Source: Phyto melanocephala (Eukaryota > Arthropoda > Insecta > Diptera > Rhinophoridae). Taken from it: a DNA stretch of 64,000 bases. Below the pieces are notes generated by a model that saw only the letters and a list, made by a program, of their open reading frames with translations, was not told the DNA's origin and searched no databases. Where the stretch lies: the NCBI GenBank assembly GCA_941918925.1, contig OW799236.1, positions 12,065,474 to 12,129,473 on the forward strand, given 5' to 3'. Of the stretch, positions 37,204 to 47,142 are shown one piece after another. Made by a program: the position numbers and the translations under genes. Position 1 is the first letter of the stretch; each line of letters starts with the position of its first letter.

Positions 37204-37460
37204 ACTAGCTTGTGCCCGCGACTAAGTACTAACAACAAAAATAAAAATATTTACAACACAAACAACCCATTTAGGATGTGTTATGATGAGTGTGCCAACG
37301 ACTTCGCGTTATTATTGCGATAAAAAGTAGCCTATGTGTTAATCTAGGTTGTTATCTATCTATGTGCCGAATTTCATTTAGTTCCGTTCAGCCGTTTTCG
37401 CGTGATTGAGTAACAAATATCCAAACATACAAACATTCACATTTATTATATTAGTAGGAT
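37204..37460 (+). mobile_element. Nested insect-wide repeat, ACTAGCTTGTGCCCGCG head
   Basis: The sequence starts ACTAGCTTGTGCCCGCGACT, contains AAAAGTAGCCTATGTGTTAA, CCGAATTTCATTTAGTTCCG, TTCAGCCGTTTTCGCGTGAT and TGAGTAACAAATATCCAAAC, and ends TTTATTATATTAGTAGGAT. I recognise this chain, including the TATTAGTAGGAT tail, from dispersed repeats common in Lepidoptera and other insects. It sits inside the DUF7869-like element and is far better preserved than that host. Superfamily is not certain. Confidence 0.75.
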
Positions 37461-37569
37461 TAATAAGAAAATAATAATAATATTTTAAAAACTTATTTTC
37501 TTTTAACTTCGTTTTTCTCAGAACCATTTTTTTGGGCTTAGGCCGTTTTGGCGATGAGCGCCTCATATA

Positions 37570-39880
37570 ATTGCAGTTAAAAACCGGTCTTATGTCTAAT
37601 ATTATCTTCAAAAATGGAAGAGGTTACTTAGCAAAACTTTTAAGTTTGTGGATCCAAGAAGAAGGACAAATAGCCTAATGGCGACCTAAATTTCTTGAAA
37701 TTTGTTTCGGAATATTTTAACTCAGCAAAAGCAAATAAATCGGTTGTATAATGTGAGCGTAAAATTTTTATGAAAAATTCGACTTGCTTATTAATATACA
37801 AGATCTCAATCTCTACAAAAAATAACTGTCCTCCAAAGCAATTTAATTGTATAGATTTAATACATGGTTTTATTGGATATGTGCTCTAAAAAAATTTATT
37901 AAATTACACTAGGATTATTTTTTAAACCAAATAAATCCCAAAGCTTTTTGCAAAAAATCCCTAATATATCCTCATCTTCATTAAAAGCCATTTTATATTA
38001 AAATCTCTTTTGAATTATGCATCAAATATAAACCTGTTGTAAAACTCACATAACAAAATCTTAAATGCCACAATATTCAATTTAAAGTTAAAAAGAGTTC
38101 AAGCAAACACATGTGTAGATAGAATATTTCTTCGCGTTTTAGTGTTTCACTTGAATTTTCCTGAAAACGCGCATGAACGTATGTGTGCGTAATGTTAATA
38201 AAAAAAATTTTTTATTTTTAAATTTATTTCATTCTCTGGAGAAATCATCAGAAATATCTCGCTTGTATAAATTTGTGTTAACTCTGACAGTGAAAGAAGC
38301 GATAAGTTCACATTGGTTACAACAGCAGCCACAAAAAATACTTCAGTATATTTGTAAAAGTAAAGGTTTTAAGGTAAAGTATTTGTTGAACAAAATAAAT
38401 GTATGTAATAAAATGAGGAATGGGTGAACTTATAGTTCAAAGACATACTGACACCTTAAACTTTAATATCCTTACAAACACTTGCAAATCTGGTGTCATT
38501 AACAGCACTTGTGCAAGAAAATGTATGTAAATATTGTCATTGTATACATACATATGTATGTTGGTGTGTATGTATGTATGTATGTGTTTAGGTATATTTA
38601 GAACTTTCTACCTTACTTTATATTTTCTATAACTTAAAGAAAGGTATATGTATTTATACTTTTACACATTCCGATGTAACATAAGTCTCTGTATGTGTAA
38701 GAATAATCTTTAATTTTTGAGCATGAACATAAATAAGTATAAGTTTATTCTTGCTGTTTTTCTTAATGTTTTGTTCTCTTAAGCAGCATAAAATATATTG
38801 GATTTTATAGAGTTTTTATGCACACATTATGTTAACACAAGGTTAAATTGAACATAAACGATTAGAAGGTTTTCATTATTGTATTGTATAAATAAATAGA
38901 TTTGGTATTATTGCGCGAGATAAGTTATAAAGGGAAACAGCGCTAAAGGAACAGTAAACATTAATTTTAAATTAATGTATAAATTTGTTAAAAAAAATTT
39001 GTTTAACATAATGAAGTAGAAAACAGAAATTGCAAAACTACAGCGTCTGATTTAATTTAATTTATATTGTACGAGTATATTAACTTATACTCGTAGCAAG
39101 CTTTTCGAACACTTGTGCTTTTTGGGTGTTTGTAAATAATTTTTTGATTATAAACTAGAGTTTAAAATTGCTTAATCTTTGTTTATGGAAAAAAATTTAC
39201 TAGAATTTTTAAAATAAAAAAAATTTATCGATTTTCAAAAAGCTTTTTTTACTTTGAGTTTCGAATATTAACAATTTTATCGAAATTTTTAAACCTTAAA
39301 TTTTTTTTGGTTAATAGTTTTAAAAAAATATAAAAAGTATAAAATTTTTCCAATGTTCGAAAATTCGAACAAAACTTCGAAAAAAAATTTATACAGAGGA
39401 AAATTCATTAAGACTTATAGACCATGTAAATGTAAAATTATATTCGATTTATTAAAGGTATCTCCTGTTTTTGAACTTCGAATTTAAAAAATTTTATTAA
39501 AATTTTCGAAAACTTACATCTGTATAAATACAGTTAGACAAGGATTAAAAATTTATATATTATAATTTAAATGCGAAAATTCGAACACAATTCGAATCAA
39601 ATTTTAATTAAAAGTTATAGAAATTAAAACCGACTTTTTTTATTATTTCTACAATTTTCGAAATTTGTGTGTTATAAATTTAAGATACATTTTCCAACAC
39701 TGCCATAACATTTTTTATATCAGATTTTTTTTACTTTTAATATTGAAAAGGGAGAAAACTTTAAAGTTTTTAAAAACACCTTTTCGAAAATGCATTTTGT
39801 ATTTTTAGTTCTTAACATATTTTTTTAAATTTAAATGATCAGCAAAAGTAAAAAAACTGTCGCTGATTTGTATCTGGTTT
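37570..39880. other. Non-coding stretch with TATG repeats
   Basis: No gene recognised. GTATGTATG microsatellite words occur around 38550-38590. 39180-39800 contains many TTCGAA/TTTCGAAAA words but no defined repeat. Confidence 0.5.
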
Positions 39881-39891
39881 TTAATTCAATT

Positions 39892-40172
39892 AGGAGGAGG
39901 AGACGACTGAACATCTTCTCTGCAATTGTCCTGCATTCGGGGACTTTAGACGCCAGATTCTGGGTCAACGAATACTTGTAAGTAAAACTTGTCTTTCCGC
40001 AGTTGATCAGGGAAAGATCCATACCTTCGTGAACAGGACAGGATGGCTGAGGAACGACGGCCAGAGGACATAGACAAACGGGCGATGGTGCCTACGGTAT
40101 CACAACGGGACCCTCGGAGGACCCAAGTGAGCTATGCCTTCGGGCGGCTGCCGGATCTAACCTAACCTAACC
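39892..40172 (+). mobile_element. 5'-truncated LINE with perfect 11-bp target duplication
   Basis: A 281-bp 3' stub of a non-LTR retrotransposon. Identical TTAATTCAATT flanks it (39881-39891 and 40173-40183). The frame from 39894 to the stop at 40071-40073 encodes the C-terminus: EEETTEHLLCNCPAFGDFRR, then QILGQRILVSK and KIHTFVNRTGWL. This is the cysteine motif and tail of a jockey/I/R1-group polyprotein with RNase H. About 100 bases of 3' untranslated sequence end in TAACCTAACCTAACC. The relic at 23195 is an older member. The clean duplication and intact frame indicate a young insertion. Confidence 0.9.
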
Positions 40173-40224
40173 TTAATTCAATTTAGAGAGTTTCTTATAT
40201 CCTTTTATAAAAGTTGTCATTATA

Positions 40225-40659
40225 ATTTTTGTTGTTTGTTGGTTGTTGGGTTTAAGCTGGTCTATATGCATTTCACTGGTGCTTATGCCAGATCATCAGT
40301 AGACCTTTAAACCACAAAATTTATGAAGAAGTTTAAAATTATTACAAGCTTTATTTAAAATTTTCATAAACAATATGAGAATTCTAAATAAATCAAGAAA
40401 CAAAATTTAAAAATTCTTCATAAACCCAACCAACAATTTTTATTCATTCTTATTTTATTTATTTTTCTAATCCCTCTATATTTGGCTAACACATGGTTAA
40501 CACTAAATATAATTGAGGGCAACCGAAAAATAAACATTATTTTATCAACATAAAATATTTACTAATTATCTAGGATATTCTCCCGTTAATTTTCAAAATT
40601 TTTGTTTGTTGATTTTGAACATTAACGGGAGAATATCCTAGATAATTAGTAAATATTTT
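40225..40659. repeat. Multi-hairpin insertion flanked by 14-bp direct repeats
   Basis: The 435-bp stretch lies between two copies of AAGTTGTCATTATA (40211-40224 and 40660-40673). It is built of successive fold-backs: 40248-40313 (GGTTTAAGCTGGTCTA with TAGACCTTTAAACC), 40320-40423 (TTTATGAAGAA with TTCTTCATAAA, arms of about 50 bp, imperfect), 40472-40519 (CCCTCTATATTT with AAATATAATTGAGGG) and 40551-40660 (see separate entry). The first two are also bracketed by TTGTTGGTTGTTGGGTTT and AAACCCAACCAACAA. I recognise no coding content. It could be a foldback transposon or a hairpin-RNA locus. Confidence 0.75.
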
Positions 40660-40660
40660 A
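40551..40660. repeat. Near-perfect 49-bp-arm palindrome
   Basis: The left arm 40551-40599 pairs with the right arm 40612-40660. Forty consecutive base pairs (40551-40590 with 40621-40660) are perfect, including CTAGGATATTCTCCCG, then one mismatch, then eight or nine more pairs around TTCAAAAT. The loop is about 12 bases. Such length and perfection are beyond a microRNA precursor and closer to a long hairpin RNA or a freshly made foldback. Confidence 0.92.
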
Positions 40661-40754
40661 AGTTGTCATTATATTTAGTTTTTCATATTTTTCACAATAA
40701 ATAATGTTTTTTTAAACAAAAGAGAAAAGATAGGGTTTATTACTGGCGTTTTCG

Positions 40755-42437
40755 CAAAGGGTGTCTCAAAAAGAATGTACTTTTTGATTTTAAAATAACG
40801 ACACGTATTTTTTTCGATAGTTTTGATTTTTTTATTGGATTGTAAAGAGGACAGATTCTGATTAAGTTTGAAATAAAATATTCACCAGTAGCTCCTACGA
40901 CTCGGATTACAGGTCATTACGCATTTCATTAAATTTTCAAAGCATTTTTCACAGAGATATGTATTTATCTTGCCAGTAAAGCAATGTATATCGCATTTGA
41001 CTTTAGTAATTATTTCTGGATTATTCGAATAAACCCGAAGTTTCACAAGACCCTAAAAAAATTACATGGTGTTATATCGCATAATCTTTGTGGACAGCTA
41101 ATATTATAGTTTATAGAGATACATTGCTTTGGAAATCATTGCTGCAATAAATAGATTGTTTCTTGCGCAATATGGCAGGTGGCGCCATCTTGCTAAATCT
41201 TAGATTAATGTTGTGTAGTTGAGGTCACAAGAACTTTATTATCATGTTCCTCAAACGCTTGTCTTTTACAGTGACTGTAATTTAGGCCTCATCTTCAAAG
41301 AAGTATGATCCAATTACAATGCCTGACTAAAATCCACATCAGACAGTTGGTCGTTATGGATGCATTTATTTCTCATGGATTGCATGGGGATCTTCTGAGC
41401 CCAAGCTCGATAATTTTTTGTTTTTACGAAGCCATTCAGAGAGAAATGCGCTTCATCGGAGAAGATGAATTTTTTCGAAAAATTGGCATTAACTTAACTT
41501 TACTCCCATTGAAAGAATTACTAACGCTTTTCATTACCAGCTGGTTTGAACTCCTGAAAAAGCTGTAATTTATATGCATGATATGAAGGTCTTTCGCTGC
41601 ATAGCGCTGCTTGAAAATTAAAGTTATTGAGAACGAATGTTTTTGGTATTTTAGGCGGCACACTCGTTTACAACAGCAACTAGCCTGTACATTGATAGAC
41701 AGGAGTATTGCTGTCCATAACCAACCAATCTTATTCAATTCTTTTCACCACTATTCAAATACATACTTGATATATTAGGCGGCGCACTTTCTCGACTGAA
41801 AATCCTTTGAGCGGTTCCGGCATAATTTTCCAATTTTTTATCGATTCTTAATAATCAGAATAAGTATATATTCGTTGCTTTAACAAATTCAGTTGTGTGT
41901 TTCTTATTTAGTCTTCAGGTGAACCAAAAAAATAATTTTTTTGTTATTTTGCACTATTACACTTACGCATTCCGACTATTGTTTATTCTTAAACCTGCCT
42001 AGATATCATTGAATGGTTTGGTGGATAGATGTATGACCGATAAAGGTTCAAAATGAAGCAATAAAAAAAATTTCAAAAGTTATCACATAACCAATCACGT
42101 CATAGCAGCGACGATATATCTGTGGCTTGGAGCTAAAAGGGCCAATGTCACTTTTTTGCTCTTTTGAGTTAATCATTGCATTAGATTTTTTTTTTGCTTT
42201 ATTTCATTATGGTAACACTGCTAAAGTCATACTTACCCCGAAAAGCTTAATAATAAAATGTTGGGCAATGTCACTATTAAAGCATCTATAAAAGTTAAGG
42301 TTCAATTCCAATTTTCTCAAAAGTAAATATTTTGAAATTGGCCCTTTTAACTCCAAGCCACAGATATAACAGTTGCCAATTTTAAAACAGAAAAAGAAAT
42401 ACCCAAAATTTAAAAAGTAAATTTTAACTGCGACACC
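40755..42437 (-). pseudogene. Mariner-like transposase relic C, with nested MITE
   Basis: A nearly full-length dead mariner. The outer ends are AAAGGGTGTCTCAAAAAG (left) and, inverted, AAAGGGTGTCGCAGTT (right). The minus strand encodes, in order, a decayed N-terminal part, LFSDEAHFSLNGFVN (41428-41475, first catalytic aspartate), a WCGF-like segment, ENEAGQ-type remnants, a broken DGATCHTA region, and a C-terminal PVIRVVGATG. Many stops interrupt it. A 250-bp MITE (42117-42366) sits in its 5' part; without it the length is about 1.43 kb, normal for mariner elements. Plus-strand frame 41305-41568 is a by-product. Confidence 0.83.
42117..42366. mobile_element. TA-flanked MITE nested in mariner relic C
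   Basis: A 250-bp element with inverted repeats of about 30 bp: TATCTGTGGCTTGGAGCTAA left and TATCTGTGGCTTGGAGTTAA right (inverted), both continuing AAGGGCCAA. TA lies on each side (42115-42116 and 42367-42368). Non-coding. It inserted after relic C was in place. Confidence 0.85.
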
Positions 42438-42672
42438 CTTTAGTTAATAACAAAATGTAATACTGACAAAATATTTTTCGAATTTTGTGTTTTAGGAAAA
42501 ACACATTTTCTAATATCGTTAAAATTATGTACATACATACGTACATACACATATTTAATGTTTGTATCAAAAGCACTCAAGCGATAAATATACGGAATTA
42601 AAATTAAAATAATGTTTGCAAATTGCTATGTCATTTGAATATACATAAATAAAAAGGTAGACAAGAAAAAAA

Positions 42673-42945
42673 AAACACACACACACACACATACATAACT
42701 AATAAAAAAACTAAACTTATCCTAGATAATTCTATCTTCTAAATTTTTTTTTTATCCTTTTAAAATTATTATGAAAATAGGTCACAACTAGTTAAAGGAG
42801 CCTTGAATTCCGTTTTAACTTGAAAACTAACACACAAAAAAGAGCGTGTGATGGAGAGAGAGAGAGTAAAGATTAGAAAATATACAAATACATTTGTTAT
42901 GTAAGTACATACATACATACATACATACTTACATACATACATTTA
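42673..42945 (+). repeat. (AC)n and (CATA)n microsatellites
   Basis: An AC run at about 42675-42690 and a CATA tetranucleotide run at 42905-42942 interrupted by CTTA. Between them is non-coding AT-rich DNA with a GAGAGAGAGAG run near 42855. Confidence 0.85.
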
Positions 42946-43558
42946 CACATATAAATCATGAAAGTGCATATAAAAAATTTATTCTTTTTATACAGATTCT
43001 TCTCCTTAATCCTAATAATAAAATGTATATTTGTTTTCTTTTGAACTTTCTAACAAATCACTTGCATGATACAGAATTTATTACAGCAAAACTGTTGCAC
43101 ATTTTTTCCTTTCAGCACGAAGCACCACAGCGACTAAGAGAACTCAACTCAATAAATGTGTAAAAATAAAAATGTGCAATAAATGTTTGCTGTACAAACA
43201 ACACATACATAATTGCATGAACAAACGAGAATATCTACTAAGTCTGACTGGTTGTCTTCTGTTGAGTTGATAACAAACTGTAGTTTTTTAGCATTAAAGA
43301 TTTTGCTGATGATTTTGTTTCAGTCAAGTAAAGCTGCTGCAACAGATGACGATGCTTTGGATTTTGTATTTGACTATCTTTATTTATCTCTTACAATGTT
43401 TCTTTAAATATATGAATTTAAATTTTTTTAGTACTTCTTAATTTAACCAAAACTTTAAAATTTATATAAAATTTTAAAATATATTTTTTTATTTTTCTTA
43501 ACGATTGTAAAAAATTTATAGAAAATATGTGTTTTCAATATTTTTTTTAGTTAGTTGA

Positions 43559-43622
43559 TCACAATGGACCGTATTGGTCTCTTAGTGAGGGTAACTTTGC
43601 ACCAGCCTTACCTACCTAGTTA
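43559..43622 (+). mobile_element. 3' fragment of a tRNA-derived SINE
   Basis: It contains AATGGACCGTATTGGTCTC and GTGAGGGTAACTTTGCACCA followed by GCCTTACCTACCTA. It aligns with the 3' body of the SINE at 46931-47138. The tRNA-like head is missing, as expected from 5' truncation. Confidence 0.7.
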
Positions 43623-44159
43623 GTTTTATGGCAAGTAATGAAAAGCGTTTGCAATATTACGGTATTCTAATCACTCAAAATTAGGTACAATAGCAAATTG
43701 TTCACTAAATATTCTGAAATATTTTACTCTAGTTTGTCTAGGATATTCTTTAAAAAACGTTTTTTTTTTTTCGTGTGATTAAGTAAAAATCTTTTTCTAT
43801 GGAATTCTCTTTAATACATAAACAGTGTGTCAATGATTACAATTTGTCCACAACCATACGACAGAAAACCTATATAAGCCAAAAATATCGTCAATCTTCG
43901 TGAAAATTAAAATCTTAGATAGTTGCCTTCTTCTTTGGCTTATGGACAAGAAATTTTAAAGACTTCAACTTGATGAAGTCCGAATCAGAGCTTGAGTTGA
44001 ATCTGCGAAATACTTAACTGCCACAGTAGTTTAAACTTAATGATTTAATGATTTAGTCAAACCATATTTAAAAATTGTGCCATGTGGAACAACAATATTG
44101 TCGTTGTAGTTAAAAGTGTTCAAAAGACTGGAGGCAGTCAAATTTCTTAACCTGTTTAT

Positions 44160-44960
44160 TAGTGGGCTTCGACACCAGGATCTATGCGGAAAGCTCTAGG
44201 ATGACCTTTGTTGTTAAACCTGGTGTCTTATCTGTTGAACTAGAGTTAGAGCTCTTTTTCCACCTTTCGGCTGAATTCATCATGTTTAAGGTTTAAAAAC
44301 TGCTATCTGGAGGCATGTATTGAATAGGTATAGGCATAGGTTGCAAGAATATTCATGGGAATATTTATATTCTTGGCGACAGTCAGGCGAAAGTACATCT
44401 TAGTGAGTCGGATAATGCAGAAAGAAGTTATCAAGGCTTAGTCAAGTTTATGTTGTTCAAATTTTGTTATTTGCTTTGGGCCACTACGGTTACGAGTTAC
44501 CGGATGAGCTAGCCATGATAAGATCAGCTTTGAAGACCTCTAACACAAAAGCAGTCACAATCCTGTAGGGGCTATCAAAAACAAAATTTTCAAACACTTT
44601 TTTAGTCAGGTTGAGTGCAGGTGGTGTAGCTTGGATACATGTAGAGTAGCCAGACTTACGTGGCCTTGTTTTGATATCAGGTGCAAATTGATATCGAGTT
44701 TGCTATCGGTATTAAAGAGTCGCTGAACTTTACAGAAACCTGCAAGACCAGTTGGACTTTCGTCGAACAACCATTGTCCCAGCTGTATGATAATGGAGAA
44801 AGAAGAATCGGTTTTCCATTATCTCTGCGAATGTCCTGCCATGTCTGTCAAGAGGCACAGAAAAATTGGCCAACATGTACTGGAAAACCTATCGGATTTA
44901 TTTGATGTAAGACTTAACGATCTGCTTAAATACCTAACAGGGTGAAATTATTACCCCCAA
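44160..44960 (+). pseudogene. LINE relic with RNase H domain
   Basis: A longer dead piece of a jockey/I-type LINE. Around 44361-44391 the frame reads NIYILGDSQAK, the I-x-x-DSQA core of RNase H. At about 44477-44515 it reads GHYGYELPDELA, matching the GH-x-G-x-x-GNE-x-ADELA motif. At 44649-44675 ARLTWPCFD marks the linker. The terminal cysteine region near 44800-44850 (TATCTCTGCGAATGTCCTGC) follows in another frame. Numerous stops and frameshifts separate these blocks. Confidence 0.78.
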
Positions 44961-46930
44961 GCCACCTCTCAGACTTATTCTAACATGCAACGAAATCTGG
45001 CGAGTCGCGCATAGTAAACTATTACGATTTTTGTTGAACTTTATAACGAAACACAGAGTAAATACGCACAATATAACCAAGCAACTAAATTTCAATGACC
45101 ATAGACGTTATTTGGTGGTTTTGAACTTTTAATCATTTTTTTAAATCCTTAGGTACCAGTATTTTTCAATTCATTTTTTATCAAACTAGCCATCAACATC
45201 AATACCATAATGCCCCATTTATTTAATAGAAAACTTTTTTTAATATTTATTATTTCTTTTGAACTAAAATTGTAAAACTCATAAATTTATCGTCAACAAA
45301 GTATGAAACTCTATCGTCAACGTATAGTTATTTACTTATGGAAGGGAAAAAACATAACGCCAATTGCTGGCGATTTTTTTTACAATCTTTTGGGAAATGA
45401 CTTCATTGCTGACATATTTCTCCGTTTAAGCAACCTTGAAAAAAAAAACTTTAAAGCAAATATTTTTATTTTTATTTTAGAATTTACAATTGTTATTTTG
45501 CAAAACAAAAAAAAAACAAAAATAAATACTGAAACTTTATAAAACAAAACAGTGTGTTTTTGTATATTCCCAATATGCTGCTAATAATAAACAAAGTATT
45601 TTCTTTCGTTTGTTTATAAATATTTGCTGAATGTTGTCTCCCAGGAACATTTTGTTAGTTTTTGAACAGAAAACAATAATAAAAAAAAACTGAAATAAGT
45701 AAACCATAGAATGACCAATGGAAAATAGCAAAATATTTACTAAGAAGTTTATGTGCTACTCAGAGTCGAAGAAAGGATATTTTTAGGAAGTTATTGAAGA
45801 GGTGCCTATTGTTTACGCTTAGCTTTTCATAATCAGATACCCATGACTCAGAAGGTATTACCTGAATTGCAGTCAGAGGATTTTGAATAATCATGTGTCC
45901 ATTAATAATTGAAAAAGGTTTGGAACACAGTTTCAAAATGGATTTCGTTATTCTGAAATAATCCTTTTTATAAAAAAAAAATAAATTTTATATTTTTATG
46001 CTAAGTTGTTTTTGTTGTTTTTTTAATTTAGCTGACTTAAACAAAATCCTCTTTCTGTGGGGGAAATATCCTTCTTTTTGTGATAGACTGTCTTTTTTAA
46101 ATGGAAATGGCAACTTTTTTTACAAGCAATTTGTTTGTCAAAAAGATGAATGACACTTTCTATTTTTACTTAGTTCTTACTCTTTAAAAAATAGTTTTAG
46201 TTTAGGTGTTTAGAGTAGCTCAATGTTGAAATATAATCAAATATGCTGTGAAAGGCTTATGTTTGTTGGAATATGACATCATTCACCTCGGCTGTTTGCT
46301 GTATTTTGGGATCCAAGTAGTTAAAGTTTATATGACTATGTAAAGCTAACATTTTTCAAGTTCAGATCGCACGATTTTATTCGCCAACCTACATCACTAA
46401 CTATTCCTTTTAAATCTTCAATAACGATTGTTTATTGTGGCATTTAATATGTATAACAAAGTGTCGTCCAGTAGCAGATAAAAGTCGTTTCAGTTCACAT
46501 TAATAATGGTTCAAAAATGGGGATTTGCTAGACATCAGCTTAAACAGGAACCTTTTTTAGATCCTCTACCACTTGGTGAATTTTAATTGCTTTTTAACTT
46601 AGAAATTCAACCGCAAAAACTGCTTGCTGTTTTACTTGTAATTTTAAATTTCTCTTTTTCTTTTAACGTACCCTAGTCTACATAATAAACAATTGATGTT
46701 ATCTCTTATTGGTAATTTTGTAGTATATTTAAATGCAGTCTTAAATTAGGACCCAAATCTTTTCAAGTGCTTGATCAAAAATTTTAGGATACGAAGGATA
46801 TGAAGAACCACTCTCTGATAAGATCTTAACTTCTTTGCATTGCAGAAGTAAAATGTTTTGGTTTATGTGATTAGTTATTGCCTCTTTAAGGTATATTTCT
46901 TGTATACCTTTTTTACAGTAGGCCAATGGT
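44961..46930. other. Non-coding stretch
   Basis: AT-rich DNA. Frames at 45303-45731 and 46741-46926 show no family motif or splice context. Confidence 0.5.
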
Positions 46931-47138
46931 AAAGGTAGATAGGTAAGGCTGGTGCAAAGTTACCCTCACATCGTCACCCCGAAACCATTACGTTCCATTA
47001 ATTAAATTTATTTTAATTTAAAAATAAGGAGAAGAATAGAAGAGAAAGAGAAGCAGACCAGTCCAGAGTCTCTGGCGGGAATCGAATCCGCAATCCCAAA
47101 CTAGTAGACCAGCACACTATTGACTAGTCCACCGGGCC
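46931..47138 (-). mobile_element. tRNA-derived SINE
   Basis: On the minus strand it begins GGCCCGGTGGACTAGTCAAT. An A-box-like TGGACTAGTCA (47131-47121) matches 9 of 11 consensus positions. 43 bases further, GATTCGATTCC (47088-47078) is a B box with one difference, followed by CGCC. A pyrimidine-rich and AT-rich body follows, then AATGGAACGTAATGGTTTCG and GTGAGGGTAACTTTGCACCA to GCCTTACCTATCTACC. Spacing is that of a tRNA promoter, but no 3' acceptor arm is present, so this is a SINE and not a tRNA gene. A truncated relative is at 43559. Confidence 0.8.
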
Positions 47139-47142
47139 ACCA

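Larger units (their letters stand above)
35956..37565 (+). mobile_element. DNA transposon relic with 31-bp TIRs and a DUF7869-like gene
   Basis: A 1610-bp element. Left end 35956-35986 begins TGAGGCGCTCAGCGCCAAAA and continues CGGCCTAA; right end 37535-37565, inverted, begins TGAGGCGCTCATCGCCAAAA and continues the same, with two mismatches in 31 bp. It is flanked by TATA on each side (35952-35955 and 37566-37569), a possible 4-bp target. The word CCAAAAYGGCCTAAGCC recurs inside near both ends (36114-36133, 37032-37049, 37086-37102), like subterminal transposase-binding sites. The interior carries a decayed plus-strand gene (36143-36780) and a younger nested repeat (37204-37460). This combination suggests a cut-and-paste element whose transposase is the DUF7869-like protein. 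Confidence 0.8.

Noticed and set aside
40158..40172. TAACCTAACCTAACC as telomeric DNA
   Set aside because: Only three units, directly at the 3' end of a LINE with a target duplication; it is the element's tail.
41305..41568. 87-codon plus-strand frame
   Set aside because: It is antisense to the mariner relic C, whose minus-strand motifs are clear.
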